34,306 bases of DNA. It comes from CAXBNB01 sp040151475. GTDB taxonomy: Bacteria; Bacteroidota; Bacteroidia; Cytophagales; Cyclobacteriaceae. The notes under the pieces were generated by a model. That model searched no databases and was not told where the DNA came from. It saw only the letters and a list, made by a program, of their open reading frames with translations. The stretch covers positions 1-34,306 of the forward strand of contig NZ_JBDKWG010000110.1 in the NCBI RefSeq assembly GCF_040151475.1. Direction: 5' to 3'. A program made the translations under genes and the position numbers. This document shows, piece after piece, positions 7,320-16,424 of the stretch. Every line of letters begins with the position of its first letter. Positions within the stretch are counted from its first letter, which is position 1.

Positions 7320-7928
7320 ATGTCTAAAAAAATAATATTTCCACTTATTGCTGTTTTAGTTGCAGCTTTCATCTACTTCTCCCAATCGGGAGGTGAGTCT
7401 GTAGAGCAGTACAGTGAAAAAATAGAACTGGCCAGAACTGAGAAGGAGGAGTTTATGAAAACTTCCAGTGAATCACCTTTTAAAAATTCTACAAGTGAGT
7501 TTGAAGGGTTGAACTACTTCCCTCCCAATATGGAATATAAAGTAAAAGCCAAGATCGAACACATAGAGACAAAAGCCTATATGGATCTGGCTACATCTAC
7601 AGGGCAGTCCGAAAAATATTTAAAATATGCGTATGCCAAATTTGAGCTAAAGGGTCAGGAGATGAAATTGTTGCTACTAAAAAAAGTAAGCGGCGGAAAA
7701 AAAGAGCCAATTTTTACAGCATTTGCAGATGACTCTAGTGGAAAATCCACCTATGGTGGTGGCAGGTATCTGGATCTGTCTTTCAAAAATGCCACACGTA
7801 TAGAATTAGATTTTAACCTGGCATACAATCCTTACTGTGCTTACAACGATAGTTTCAGTTGCCCTTTTCCTCCAGCCGAAAACATACTTCCTGTATCAAT
7901 AGAAGCAGGTGAAAAGTCTTACCATTAG
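7320..7928 (+). CDS. DUF1684 family exported protein
   Basis: 202 aa. A single hydrophobic segment at residues 4-21 (IIFPLIAVLVAAFIYF) acts as a membrane anchor or uncleaved signal. The remainder matches DUF1684: the signature around 133-186 includes TAFADDSSGKSTYGGGRYLDL, LDFNLAYNPYCAYNDSFSCP and FPPAENILPV. The family is widespread and of unknown function; the conserved Tyr-Asn-Pro and Cys residues suggest a structured beta-rich domain. It begins two bases after radC and is probably translated from the same message. It converges on the 900-aa gene, with only 15 bases between the stops and no room for a separate terminator. Confidence 0.85.
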   Translation: MSKKIIFPLIAVLVAAFIYFSQSGGESVEQYSEKIELARTEKEEFMKTSSESPFKNSTSEFEGLNYFPPNMEYKVKAKIEHIETKAYMDLATSTGQSEKYLKYAYAKFELKGQEMKLLLLKKVSGGKKEPIFTAFADDSSGKSTYGGGRYLDLSFKNATRIELDFNLAYNPYCAYNDSFSCPFPPAENILPVSIEAGEKSYH

Positions 7929-7943
7929 CAATGAATCATCCTT

Positions 7944-10646
7944 TTATTCCCAATCACTACCTGACAACTGTAACTCTCTTTTTCTCTCGTCAAATTCTAT
8001 TTCGTATTGACTGAATTTTTCCTTACCCATCACATCAAGCAGTCTCAACACCACACTTTCCGCATAATTGATAAGATTCATTTTGAAGCACTGGTCTATA
8101 TATAAAGAAATCATCTTTTCTGAATACCGATTTACTTCAATTGCTTCGAGTAAAATATCGTAACTCTTTTGCATGTCATTTCCAGTACCATTATAATAAA
8201 CTACCGATGATTCAACTGCCGACTCCATAAATGAATTGTCATAGCCAAGAGACTCATAGATGGCATTAGCCAATTCAGTTTTTTGCTCAGCCTCCAGTTG
8301 TTTTGCTTTCTTTATTTTCGAAGAAATATTAGCCTCTTCTGCCCTTACTTTTTGCTTAATATCAATACTACTCATTGCTTTCATCAATTCTTCATCAGGT
8401 GCTTTACCTTCCTGTCTCATTAGATTTAGTTTTTCTGAAGCCAACTCTGTTTCACCAAGTTTTAGATATGACATCAATAGGTAACATTCACTTAAATCAC
8501 TTTTCCTTTCATCATCCAGATCAAAATAGTCAACTGCGAGTTTTGCAGCCCCCTGTTGCAAACTCCAAATACCAGCCAGAGTGCTATAGTATCCCGAAAT
8601 ACTACTACTGTGCATGAGATTCGACAATATTTCAAATGCATTATTGACTTTACCCAAAGCATAAGAATTAATTGCTTTCAAGAATAATAGCCTTTCCTGA
8701 TACTCTCCATTATTTTCATCTGCCAAGTAAGCATTTAGCATCTCCAATACCCGAAGGTTAGGTTGGGCATAAGATGCAATCGCCAGATTATTGACATAGG
8801 CATAAGTAATTAAGTTCAGTTTTGTAGAACCAATTCCTACTATGGACATAGATTCCGAACGATTCACATCCATCACTTTATTGGCAATGAGATTTGCATT
8901 AATATCAAACCGATCATTTTCTGTCAATGAAGCTTTTGACACGAAATCATTGTAATTAAGCCTCTTTTCTGCACATACACTGAGTAAATTAGATAATATC
9001 ACCTCCTTTTTAAACCCTTGAGAAGACAGATCTGTCAGGTAAAATATAGTAGAATCCACAACATTGGTTTTACTATATAACAATGCAAGATTATTCTTCA
9101 AAAGAGAGCTTTTTGGATATTTCTCCAACCCATCCTGATAGGCAAACAAAGCATCAAAGAATTTATTATGTCTTTCATATTCGACACCAAGATTCACAAA
9201 AGCATATTCGGAAGGCTGTTTTTCAGTTGCATTTTTAAAAGCCATTATTTTCTTCTGTGGATCATCTCTTAAAAACCCAAGATTGTAATTAGCCTTATGG
9301 TTGTTCACTCCATATCTGGAGCTTTCATGATACATAGCTGTTGCCGCTGTGGTATTATCATTCTGAATGTACAAATCTCCAATGCCATTATAAAATGCTG
9401 CAATGCCCTGAAACCTGGCTACCTGATTTGATGAAAAATAGAGAGCCGCCACTACTATCAATCCGGCAAGCCTCGATGTGAAATAAGGGAAATTGTCTTC
9501 CTTGAATGCTATTTTATAAACAGCCAGGTTTTTCATCATATAATTGATAAAATTGGCAATGATATAAATGAAGAACATGGAACCAAATCCAATATGTCCA
9601 AACACAATAGCATCCTCAACAACTTCCAATGCCACATCATTGGACTGATAAAACTGAAATCCTATGAAGGAAAAACAACATATCAACAATCCGCAATATA
9701 AAAATGCGGTATAAGGATAAAATGGCAATATACCTTGGTACAAAATTTCTCTGTTTTTCATACCCCAAAAACCTATAATCGAAGAAATGACCAACAAAAA
9801 GAAAGCATTGATATAATATATATCCCACTCAATAAAACCTGAATTATGCATCTGAATTAAGCCCAGATTTAAAAGATATACCAGTGACAAAACCACAAAG
9901 TGTTTCGTGTTACTGGTATTCAATTGTGAGGAACTGTCTGTCGTCACTCTTAATATGGCATAAATCACCTCATGTGACACCAAAAAGACAAACACGATGG
10001 AAACAGCAATAACAGATATAAAACTATAGTTGGCAATGTAAAGAAAGGGAGTGGATACGCCTGAAAAGAAATATATGAAAGCTGTCACTATCAGGGTTAA
10101 TACTAAGAAAGACAAGAACCTTAATTTGATTCCAGCACCCTCTCTGAACGCATTGAAGTAATAACTCACTATGACGTACGCTAAAAACACACCGATAGTA
10201 ATAGTCTGATCATAAAAGCCAAATAGGCCCAATAATTCCAGCCTTAGGCTAATAATCAAAACCATGAGTAAACCGACTGATACCAAGTACCAAAACTTCC
10301 CAAGATAAGTTGATATCGTAATACAGATCAAAAGGCCTAGTACTACCAACCCCAGATATATATAGCTGGCAATGGAATTCAATACCATTTCACTTCCAAT
10401 AAACTTTTGATCCACAAGAAAAAGCTGCGCATTGAAATCTAACAAGCTCCCAAGTTGAGAATAGCCTTCTAAAGCTGAATCCAAAGACTTCAGGCTACTA
10501 TTCACCAACCAATCCATTGACAAATCATACCCCATAAATAAGAAGGTACAGAAAGCAACAAGCATGAGCAATATCAAGGCGATCAAGGATTTATAATAAA
10601 TCTTATATTCCTGATCCCAACTATCCCAATAAAATTTAAATTTCAT
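7944..10646 (-). CDS. Large polytopic membrane protein with a TPR-rich C-terminal domain
   Basis: 900 aa. Residues 1-410 contain about eleven hydrophobic segments, the first near 20-40 and the last near 388-405. Residues about 415-900 are alpha-helical with tetratricopeptide-like repeats (for example LYIQNDNTTAATAMYHESS, AFVNLGVEYERHNKFFDALF and LKNNLALLYSKTN). A short Lys/Glu/Ala-rich coiled segment lies around 760-790. No catalytic motif was found. The architecture, a multi-span membrane part followed by a TPR solenoid, suggests a scaffold or an O-antigen-ligase-like/O-mannosyltransferase-like topology, but I cannot assign it. ATG at 10646; monocistronic, convergent with the radC unit. Confidence 0.75.
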   Translation of the reverse strand: MKFKFYWDSWDQEYKIYYKSLIALILLMLVAFCTFLFMGYDLSMDWLVNSSLKSLDSALEGYSQLGSLLDFNAQLFLVDQKFIGSEMVLNSIASYIYLGLVVLGLLICITISTYLGKFWYLVSVGLLMVLIISLRLELLGLFGFYDQTITIGVFLAYVIVSYYFNAFREGAGIKLRFLSFLVLTLIVTAFIYFFSGVSTPFLYIANYSFISVIAVSIVFVFLVSHEVIYAILRVTTDSSSQLNTSNTKHFVVLSLVYLLNLGLIQMHNSGFIEWDIYYINAFFLLVISSIIGFWGMKNREILYQGILPFYPYTAFLYCGLLICCFSFIGFQFYQSNDVALEVVEDAIVFGHIGFGSMFFIYIIANFINYMMKNLAVYKIAFKEDNFPYFTSRLAGLIVVAALYFSSNQVARFQGIAAFYNGIGDLYIQNDNTTAATAMYHESSRYGVNNHKANYNLGFLRDDPQKKIMAFKNATEKQPSEYAFVNLGVEYERHNKFFDALFAYQDGLEKYPKSSLLKNNLALLYSKTNVVDSTIFYLTDLSSQGFKKEVILSNLLSVCAEKRLNYNDFVSKASLTENDRFDINANLIANKVMDVNRSESMSIVGIGSTKLNLITYAYVNNLAIASYAQPNLRVLEMLNAYLADENNGEYQERLLFLKAINSYALGKVNNAFEILSNLMHSSSISGYYSTLAGIWSLQQGAAKLAVDYFDLDDERKSDLSECYLLMSYLKLGETELASEKLNLMRQEGKAPDEELMKAMSSIDIKQKVRAEEANISSKIKKAKQLEAEQKTELANAIYESLGYDNSFMESAVESSVVYYNGTGNDMQKSYDILLEAIEVNRYSEKMISLYIDQCFKMNLINYAESVVLRLLDVMGKEKFSQYEIEFDERKRELQLSGSDWE

Positions 10647-10975
10647 GATTTTGTTCTATGTGTAATGAACTGACCTAAGTGAACAGATTTTGAATGCTAA
10701 ATTAGAGAATCTTAAAATATATCCGGGAGCAATAGCATCCATTTAATCTGACATGACAGTGAAGTAATCATTCCGGCAACAACTCTTTCCAAGACCTGGA
10801 AAAACAATTCACTTTCAATGTTTTCCCAATACTGTAGAAAAATATACATTATATTAACACAATTTATGTACTTTAGCTTTATTTGAGGTTTCATACCTTA
10901 TAGACAATGGGTTGACCTACTCATTGAATCAATTTATACAAAAACAAAAATTATTTCAGAAAACAAGCATTAGTT
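10647..10975. other. Divergent intergenic region, 329 bases
   Basis: It separates the minus-strand membrane/TPR gene from the plus-strand oxidoreductase gene and must hold promoters for both. No exact TAnnTTTG box was found. Short open frames here have no coding character. Confidence 0.4.
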
Positions 10976-12118
10976 ATGGTTAAGAAAAAAATCAGAATGG
11001 GAATGATCGGTGGAGGTCATGGTTCTTTTATTGGAATTTTACATCGGGTAGCTGCCTATATGGGCGAAGACTACAACCTGGTAGGCGGAGCATTTGATTT
11101 CGATTACGACAGGGCTAAGCTATTCGCAGAAGAATTGGAATTGGATCTCTCCAGGGTTTATGAAAACATTGATGTGTTTATCGAAAAGGAACTGGCTCTT
11201 GATAAAGACACAAGAATAGAAGTAGTGGTGATTGTGACTCCTAACTTCCTCCACTATTCTATGGCTAAAAAACTTATTGAAGCAGGATTTAACGTTATCT
11301 GTGAAAAACCGGTAACAACCACTTCAGCAGAAGCTCTTGATCTGGAAGCATTGGTTGAGAAAAACAAGGTAGTATTTGCATTAACTCATACATACACGGG
11401 CTACCCTATGGTACGCCAAATGAAAACCATGATTGCCAAAGGAATCATTGGCAAGATTCAAAAAATTGATGCTCAATATTATCAGGGATGGATCAATCCG
11501 GTAATCCATGACAAAAATGAAAGAAGCAAAGTATGGAGACTGGATCCTGCAAAAGCTGGTATCAGTAGCTGTATGGGAGATATAGGAGTGCATGCATTCA
11601 ATATGATAGAATATACCACTGGTATGAAAGTAAAAAAAGTACTTTCGGATCTCAGCACCTTGTATGAAGACAATGCACTGGATGTTGATGGCACTGTATT
11701 GTTGCGAATGAATGATGATGTAAGAGGTGTAATTCGATCAAGCCAAATAGCCACCGGCGAGGAAAACAATTTGCAAATAGCCGTATATGGTACCAAAGGA
11801 GGTTTCAAATGGGAACAAGAAAATCCAAATTACCTCTACTACTTTAAAGAAGGTGAACCATATCAGGTATTGAAACCAGGTAACCCTTACAATGGAGACT
11901 TTGCTCAGGAAAGCACAAAAATGGCACCAGGACACCCGGAAGGAATTTTCGATTCTATGGGAAATATCTATAAAGGTACAGCCAGAGCAATCAGAAAAGA
12001 ATCCAACATTCATGAAGGTAGTTTCCCTACAATCAACGATGGGGTCAGAGGCATGCAATTTATTGAAGCAACTGTTGCCTCTTCTCAAAATGGAAACGTT
12101 TGGACAGAAATCTCCTGA
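10976..12118 (+). CDS. Gfo/Idh/MocA family NAD(P)-dependent oxidoreductase
   Basis: 380 aa. The N-terminal Rossmann fold begins MGMIGGGHGSFIG (residues 8-20), a glycine-rich dinucleotide-binding loop. VVIVTPNFLH and CEKPVT (Glu110-Lys111-Pro112) are hallmarks of the family, with the Lys active in catalysis. The C-terminal alpha/beta domain contains GDIGVHAFNMIEY, the usual Asp/His substrate-site segment. Members oxidise or reduce cyclitols and sugars, often at C3; the specific substrate is not readable. No signal peptide, so cytoplasmic, unlike many periplasmic relatives. The following plus-strand gene, 232 bases on, carries ThuA and sugar dehydrogenase domains, suggesting a shared carbohydrate pathway. 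Confidence 0.92.
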   Translation: MVKKKIRMGMIGGGHGSFIGILHRVAAYMGEDYNLVGGAFDFDYDRAKLFAEELELDLSRVYENIDVFIEKELALDKDTRIEVVVIVTPNFLHYSMAKKLIEAGFNVICEKPVTTTSAEALDLEALVEKNKVVFALTHTYTGYPMVRQMKTMIAKGIIGKIQKIDAQYYQGWINPVIHDKNERSKVWRLDPAKAGISSCMGDIGVHAFNMIEYTTGMKVKKVLSDLSTLYEDNALDVDGTVLLRMNDDVRGVIRSSQIATGEENNLQIAVYGTKGGFKWEQENPNYLYYFKEGEPYQVLKPGNPYNGDFAQESTKMAPGHPEGIFDSMGNIYKGTARAIRKESNIHEGSFPTINDGVRGMQFIEATVASSQNGNVWTEIS

Positions 12119-12227
12119 TGCCGATATCAATAAAAGCATTAGGATTCAATTAGATATGGCTTTATCCTCGCTATATTTACTGTCTATTCCAATACTCACT
12201 AATTTAAATACTAACTATACAATCACA

Positions 12228-12265
12228 AATATGATCTCCGTTCTGAAAATGGGCGGGATCATATT
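12228..12265. promoter_or_regulatory. Inverted repeat between the two sugar-module genes
   Basis: AATATGATC (12228-12236) and GATCATATT (12257-12265) are perfect reverse complements; CCG (12238-12240) and CGG (12254-12256) extend the stem past a one-base bulge. No T-run follows, so it is not a classical terminator. It could be an operator or processing hairpin for the gene at 12351. Confidence 0.4.
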
Positions 12266-12350
12266 GCTTTAACCCAACCAAAGAAAATCAAAAAGTATAT
12301 TGTGCAGTCGCTGATTGGTTTATTTTCAAAATACACCCACGGATTATTAA

Positions 12351-15300
12351 ATGGTTAAAACAAAAACATATATGAACACTATTTTTTTAAAAAAAACTTG
12401 TCTGTTTGGCAGGCAACTGATGCTTTTTTCCTTGATAGCATTGATTAGTATTTCATGCTCTCAACCTCCTGGAGGAGAAAAAAAGGTATTGGTGTTTTCC
12501 AAAACATCAGGATTCAGACATTCTTCTATTGCTGCAGGAATCGAAGCAATCAAGAAGTTAGGCAGCCAGCACAATTTTGCAGTTGACGCAACTGAAGATG
12601 CATCCTGGTTCAATGAAGACAATTTGAAAAACTATAGTGCCGTTATTTTTCTAAATACCACAGGCGATGTATTTGACTACTACCAACAAGCTGACTTTGA
12701 AAGATACATACAAGCCGGAGGTGGATTTGTAGGTATCCATGCTGCCACTGACACAGAATACGAATGGCCATGGTATGGAAGATTGGTTGGAGCTTACTTT
12801 AACGGGCATCCTGCTGTACAAAAAGCTACAATAAATGTAAATCACTCTCACAAACACCCTGCCCTGGAAGGAATTCCTGAATCTTTTACCAAAGAAGATG
12901 AATTCTATAATTTCAAAAATATCAACCCAAATCTAAACGTGTTGATGACCATAGATGAAAACTCCTATAAAGGAGGAACCAATGGAGACAACCATCCGGT
13001 CACATGGTATCATGACTATGACGGTGGCCGTGCATTTTATACAGAATTTGGGCACACCGACCAAACTTACGTTAATCCTGAATTTCTAAAAATAGTTTTG
13101 GGAGGAATCAATTATGCCATGGGCAATGGAGTATTGAATTACTCAAAAGCCACCAGCGACAGAGTTCCAGAAGAAAACAGATTCGTTCAGACTGTACTGG
13201 CAGAAAGTATGGACGAACCTATGGAAATGGATGTCTTAGACAGGTACAGCTTGATAATTGTAGAAAGAAAAGGCGCAGTAAGAGTATTTAACACCTTGCA
13301 AAACAAGCTCAAAACCATTGCTACCATACCTGTTTATACCGGACAAGAAGATGGATTGCTTGGTGTGGCAGTAGATCCTGACTATAAAAATAACCACTGG
13401 ATTTATATGATCTATTCCCCTCCGGGTGACGAACCAAAGCAGAACGTTTCCAGGTTTGTATTTGACGGCAAAAATCTCGACATGGAGTCAGAAAAGATTG
13501 TACTGGAGATTGCCACACAACGTGATGAATGCTGCCACTCAGGAGGCTCTCTGGAATTCGACGCTCAAGGCAATTTGTACATTTCAGTCGGAGATGATAC
13601 CAATCCGTTCAAATCCAATGGCTATGCCCCTATAGATGAAAGCCCCGGCAGAAGTGCCTGGGATGCTCAGAAATCCTCGGCAAACACCAACGATTTAAGG
13701 GGGAAAATTTTACGGATAAAGCCGGAAGCTGATGGCTCGTACAGCATTCCCGAAGGAAACCTTTTCCCTCCGGGAACTCCCAAAACCCGTCCGGAAATTT
13801 ATGTAATGGGATGTAGAAATCCATACAGGATTTCGATTGACAAAGAAAGAGGCTATCTATACTGGGGTGATGTAGGGCCAGATGCCGGCAAAAACGATTC
13901 ACTTAGAGGACCTAAAGGTCATGATGAAATAAATCAGGCAAGACATGCCGGATTCTGGGGATGGCCATTTACCCGAGGCGACAACAAAGCCTACTATGAT
14001 TATGATTTTGAAAACAAAACAAGTGGTAAACAATTCAATCCACAAGCACTGATCAACGATTCACCTTACAATACTGGTAAAAGGGAATTGCCTCCGGCAC
14101 AACCTTCATTTATTTGGTATGGTTACGACAAATCTGAAGAGTTTCCATGGGTAGGAACAGGAGGAAGAACAGCCATGGCTGGGCCTGTATTCTACAGCCA
14201 CCATTTCTTGAATGCAAGAAATGCATTTCCTGATTATTTTGATGGAAAATTGTTCGCTTATGAGTGGATCAGAAACTGGATTTATATCATTACTACCGAT
14301 GAAGAAGGCAACTACATGAAAGCAGAACCCTTTATTCCAAACACTAAACTGATACACACCAGCGACATGGTTTTCGGGCACGATGGTAGTTTGTATCTAT
14401 TAGAGTATGGAGACAAGTGGTTCAAACAAAATGCAGATTCCAGGCTCAGCAAAATAGAATATGTAAGCGGCAACCGTAAACCAATTGCCAGAATAACAAC
14501 CGACAAACAGGCTGGAGGAGTTCCGCTCAAGGTACGTTTCTCTGCTGCGAATTCTGAGGATTATGACAAAGATTCACTCACCTATCAATGGAGCTTCACA
14601 GGAGAAAACGGTGTAGAATCTGTAGAACAAAATCCTTCTTTTATCTTTAAAACACAGGGGAAATATAAGGTAACACTTACCGTAACAGACACTGAAGGCA
14701 ATGCATCTGGAACCACTCAGGAAATTCAGGCTGGCAATACACCTCCTGAAGTACGTATAGTTCTCGACGACACTACTTCACTTTACAAAGACTATGGACG
14801 AATGAAATATAAAGTAGTGGTAACCGACAAAGAAGATGGCAGTACTGAAGATGGTTCGATCAAACCTTCTGACATCTTGGTTACGTTCCACTACATCCCT
14901 CAGGGTAAAGACATGACTCTTGCAGCGCAAGGACATCAAATCAAACAAATTCCTGAAGGCAAAGTATTGATGGATGGATCGGACTGTAAAGCCTGCCATG
15001 CCATAGACAAAAAAGTAAACGGCCCGGCACTTATGGAAATAGCTAAGAAATACACCAAATCGGATACTGATTATCTGGTAAAAAAAGTCTTAAACGGAGG
15101 CTCTGGTGTTTGGGGGGAAACTGTGATGTCGGCACACCCTCAACTTGCAGAAGCTGATGTACAAAAAATGGTAGAGTACATCCTTAGTCTTAATGAGGTT
15201 CAGCCTAAAAATAAAAATCAACTTGCTGCTGAAGGAGTTGTAAAATTTACTCAGCATTTAGGAGATGATAAAACCGGCATCTACTTGCTCAAAGCGAGCT

Positions 15301-15383
15301 ATATTGACAAAGGAAATCAGAACATGGAACCTTTGTTTTCGAGTGATCAGGTGATTTGGAAGAAAGAGAACTCTAAAAAATAA
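12351..15383 (+). CDS. ThuA / PQQ-type sugar dehydrogenase / PKD / cytochrome c fusion lipoprotein
   Basis: 1010 aa. ATG at 12351, with an alternative at 12372. A lipoprotein signal ends in ALISIS-Cys36. Domains in order: ThuA-like (about 45-265; KVLVFSKTSGFRHSSI, GGGFVGIHAATDTEY), glucose/sorbosone dehydrogenase beta-propeller (about 285-700; GLLGVAVDPDY, YISVGDDTNPF, LRGKILRI), a PKD domain (about 710-800; VRFSAANSEDYDKDSLTYQW), then a cytochrome c domain (about 870-965) with heme motif C879-K-A-C882-H883 and probable axial Met926. A short tail of about 40 residues may be part of a carbohydrate-binding module. The dehydrogenase would pass electrons directly to its own heme in the periplasm or at the surface. 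Such fusions are known in Bacteroidota and Planctomycetota; the exact sugar is unknown. Confidence 0.9.
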   Translation: MVKTKTYMNTIFLKKTCLFGRQLMLFSLIALISISCSQPPGGEKKVLVFSKTSGFRHSSIAAGIEAIKKLGSQHNFAVDATEDASWFNEDNLKNYSAVIFLNTTGDVFDYYQQADFERYIQAGGGFVGIHAATDTEYEWPWYGRLVGAYFNGHPAVQKATINVNHSHKHPALEGIPESFTKEDEFYNFKNINPNLNVLMTIDENSYKGGTNGDNHPVTWYHDYDGGRAFYTEFGHTDQTYVNPEFLKIVLGGINYAMGNGVLNYSKATSDRVPEENRFVQTVLAESMDEPMEMDVLDRYSLIIVERKGAVRVFNTLQNKLKTIATIPVYTGQEDGLLGVAVDPDYKNNHWIYMIYSPPGDEPKQNVSRFVFDGKNLDMESEKIVLEIATQRDECCHSGGSLEFDAQGNLYISVGDDTNPFKSNGYAPIDESPGRSAWDAQKSSANTNDLRGKILRIKPEADGSYSIPEGNLFPPGTPKTRPEIYVMGCRNPYRISIDKERGYLYWGDVGPDAGKNDSLRGPKGHDEINQARHAGFWGWPFTRGDNKAYYDYDFENKTSGKQFNPQALINDSPYNTGKRELPPAQPSFIWYGYDKSEEFPWVGTGGRTAMAGPVFYSHHFLNARNAFPDYFDGKLFAYEWIRNWIYIITTDEEGNYMKAEPFIPNTKLIHTSDMVFGHDGSLYLLEYGDKWFKQNADSRLSKIEYVSGNRKPIARITTDKQAGGVPLKVRFSAANSEDYDKDSLTYQWSFTGENGVESVEQNPSFIFKTQGKYKVTLTVTDTEGNASGTTQEIQAGNTPPEVRIVLDDTTSLYKDYGRMKYKVVVTDKEDGSTEDGSIKPSDILVTFHYIPQGKDMTLAAQGHQIKQIPEGKVLMDGSDCKACHAIDKKVNGPALMEIAKKYTKSDTDYLVKKVLNGGSGVWGETVMSAHPQLAEADVQKMVEYILSLNEVQPKNKNQLAAEGVVKFTQHLGDDKTGIYLLKASYIDKGNQNMEPLFSSDQVIWKKENSKK

Positions 15384-15405
15384 GCTGTTAAGAGTTGACT
15401 GAAAG

Positions 15406-15447
15406 GTTGTAAAATGATTGGAGATTTTGCCTCAATCATTTTACAAC
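15406..15447. terminator. Bidirectional hairpin between convergent genes
   Basis: Fifteen bases at 15406-15420 (GTTGTAAAATGATTG) are the exact reverse complement of 15433-15447, with a 12-base loop. It lies 22 bases after the stop of the sugar dehydrogenase gene, and the right arm contains the stop codon of the minus-strand regulator gene. The AT-rich arms lack a strong flanking T-run, so termination efficiency is uncertain. Confidence 0.65.
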
Positions 15448-16175
15448 ATATGGATACTTCTCAACAAAGAATCTTTATTACCTCTGCTTATAGGTATGAT
15501 TTTGTCTTTAATTAACAGATTAGAATCTTCAATATTCACTATTTTATCAAGGTTGATTATAAACGATCTGTGAACTTTTAGAAATTGACTATTCGACAGT
15601 TTAGTTTCGATATTCTTCATGGTAGAGTGAATAATAAAACTGTCATTTTCAGTTTTAAACACAGCATAATCTCCCTTGCTCTCAATCCATAGTATATCTT
15701 TCAAATTGATATTTATCAATTTTGAATTTACCTTCAGAAAAATATGAGTAAGTTCTCTCGATGGCTTTGACAATAAATTGAACTCAAGACGGCTAAGCTC
15801 TTCAAACTGATTGAAAGCAATTTGTATCGCAGTATCAATATCTTTAATGCTATAAGGTTTCAGTACAAAACCATAAGGTTTTTCCTCAATCGCCTTATGA
15901 ATCAACTCGGTATCGTCAGCGTCTGATGATGTAAATATGAATGGAATATCATAATCTTCCTTGACCTTCCTTCCCAGTAAAATTCCATCCGACTTTGCAT
16001 TTACACAAATATTAATAATAAGAAAATTTGGATTTCTCTCTTCTATCAATCTCAAAGCATCTTTTGTATTTGATGCTTCCCCCACTACCTGGTGATTTAA
16101 GTATTCCAAAATCTCACAAAGGTTTTCTACCACCTTTGGATCTTCTTCTACTATTACAATGTTTAGGTTTTTCAT
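15441..16175 (-). CDS. LytTR response regulator with a degenerate phospho-acceptor
   Basis: 244 aa. Residues 1-125 form a CheY-like receiver: acidic pocket Glu10-Glu11-Asp12, Thr82 in FIFTSS, and Lys106 in LKPYS. The strand that normally carries the phosphorylated Asp reads FLIIN55I, so the acceptor is Asn (codon AAT rather than GAT/GAC). Residues about 145-240 are a LytTR DNA-binding domain (LNLKDILWIESKGDYAVF, FLKVHRSFIINLDKI). No histidine kinase is nearby, so it is an orphan. With Asn at 55 it probably does not respond to ordinary phosphorylation and may be constitutive or ligand-driven. The 3' end overlaps the shared hairpin with the convergent gene. Confidence 0.92.
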   Translation of the reverse strand: MKNLNIVIVEEDPKVVENLCEILEYLNHQVVGEASNTKDALRLIEERNPNFLIINICVNAKSDGILLGRKVKEDYDIPFIFTSSDADDTELIHKAIEEKPYGFVLKPYSIKDIDTAIQIAFNQFEELSRLEFNLLSKPSRELTHIFLKVNSKLININLKDILWIESKGDYAVFKTENDSFIIHSTMKNIETKLSNSQFLKVHRSFIINLDKIVNIEDSNLLIKDKIIPISRGNKDSLLRSIHML

Positions 16176-16368
16176 GGCTCTTGATTTTAAATATTTATGT
16201 AAAAATCAAGATTTCCAGGTACCAATAAATCCGTAAAATTCCTGATTTATAAAATTTAAGAATTTTACCTAGCCTCTTCATAAATCCAAACTCCTTCTGT
16301 TTATTGCTATTCATCATTCAAAACCCGTGAGTAATCTAAAATTTCAAGTCAGATGGATTTCTAATGCA

Positions 16369-16376
16369 TACTTTTG
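16369..16376 (+). promoter_or_regulatory. -7 promoter element (TACTTTTG)
   Basis: It matches TAnnTTTG, with no good -33 TTG at the normal distance. It places transcription start near 16383, which supports a lipoprotein start at 16416 or 16425 rather than further upstream. Confidence 0.4.
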
Positions 16377-16424
16377 TTCATATATCAATTTACAATACAC
16401 CTTCAAAAGCTTTCAATGGCTGCT

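Noticed and set aside
11892..12272. 126-aa plus-strand frame overlapping the oxidoreductase end
   Set aside because: Most of it is out of frame inside the real gene, and the extension past 12118 shows no coding character.
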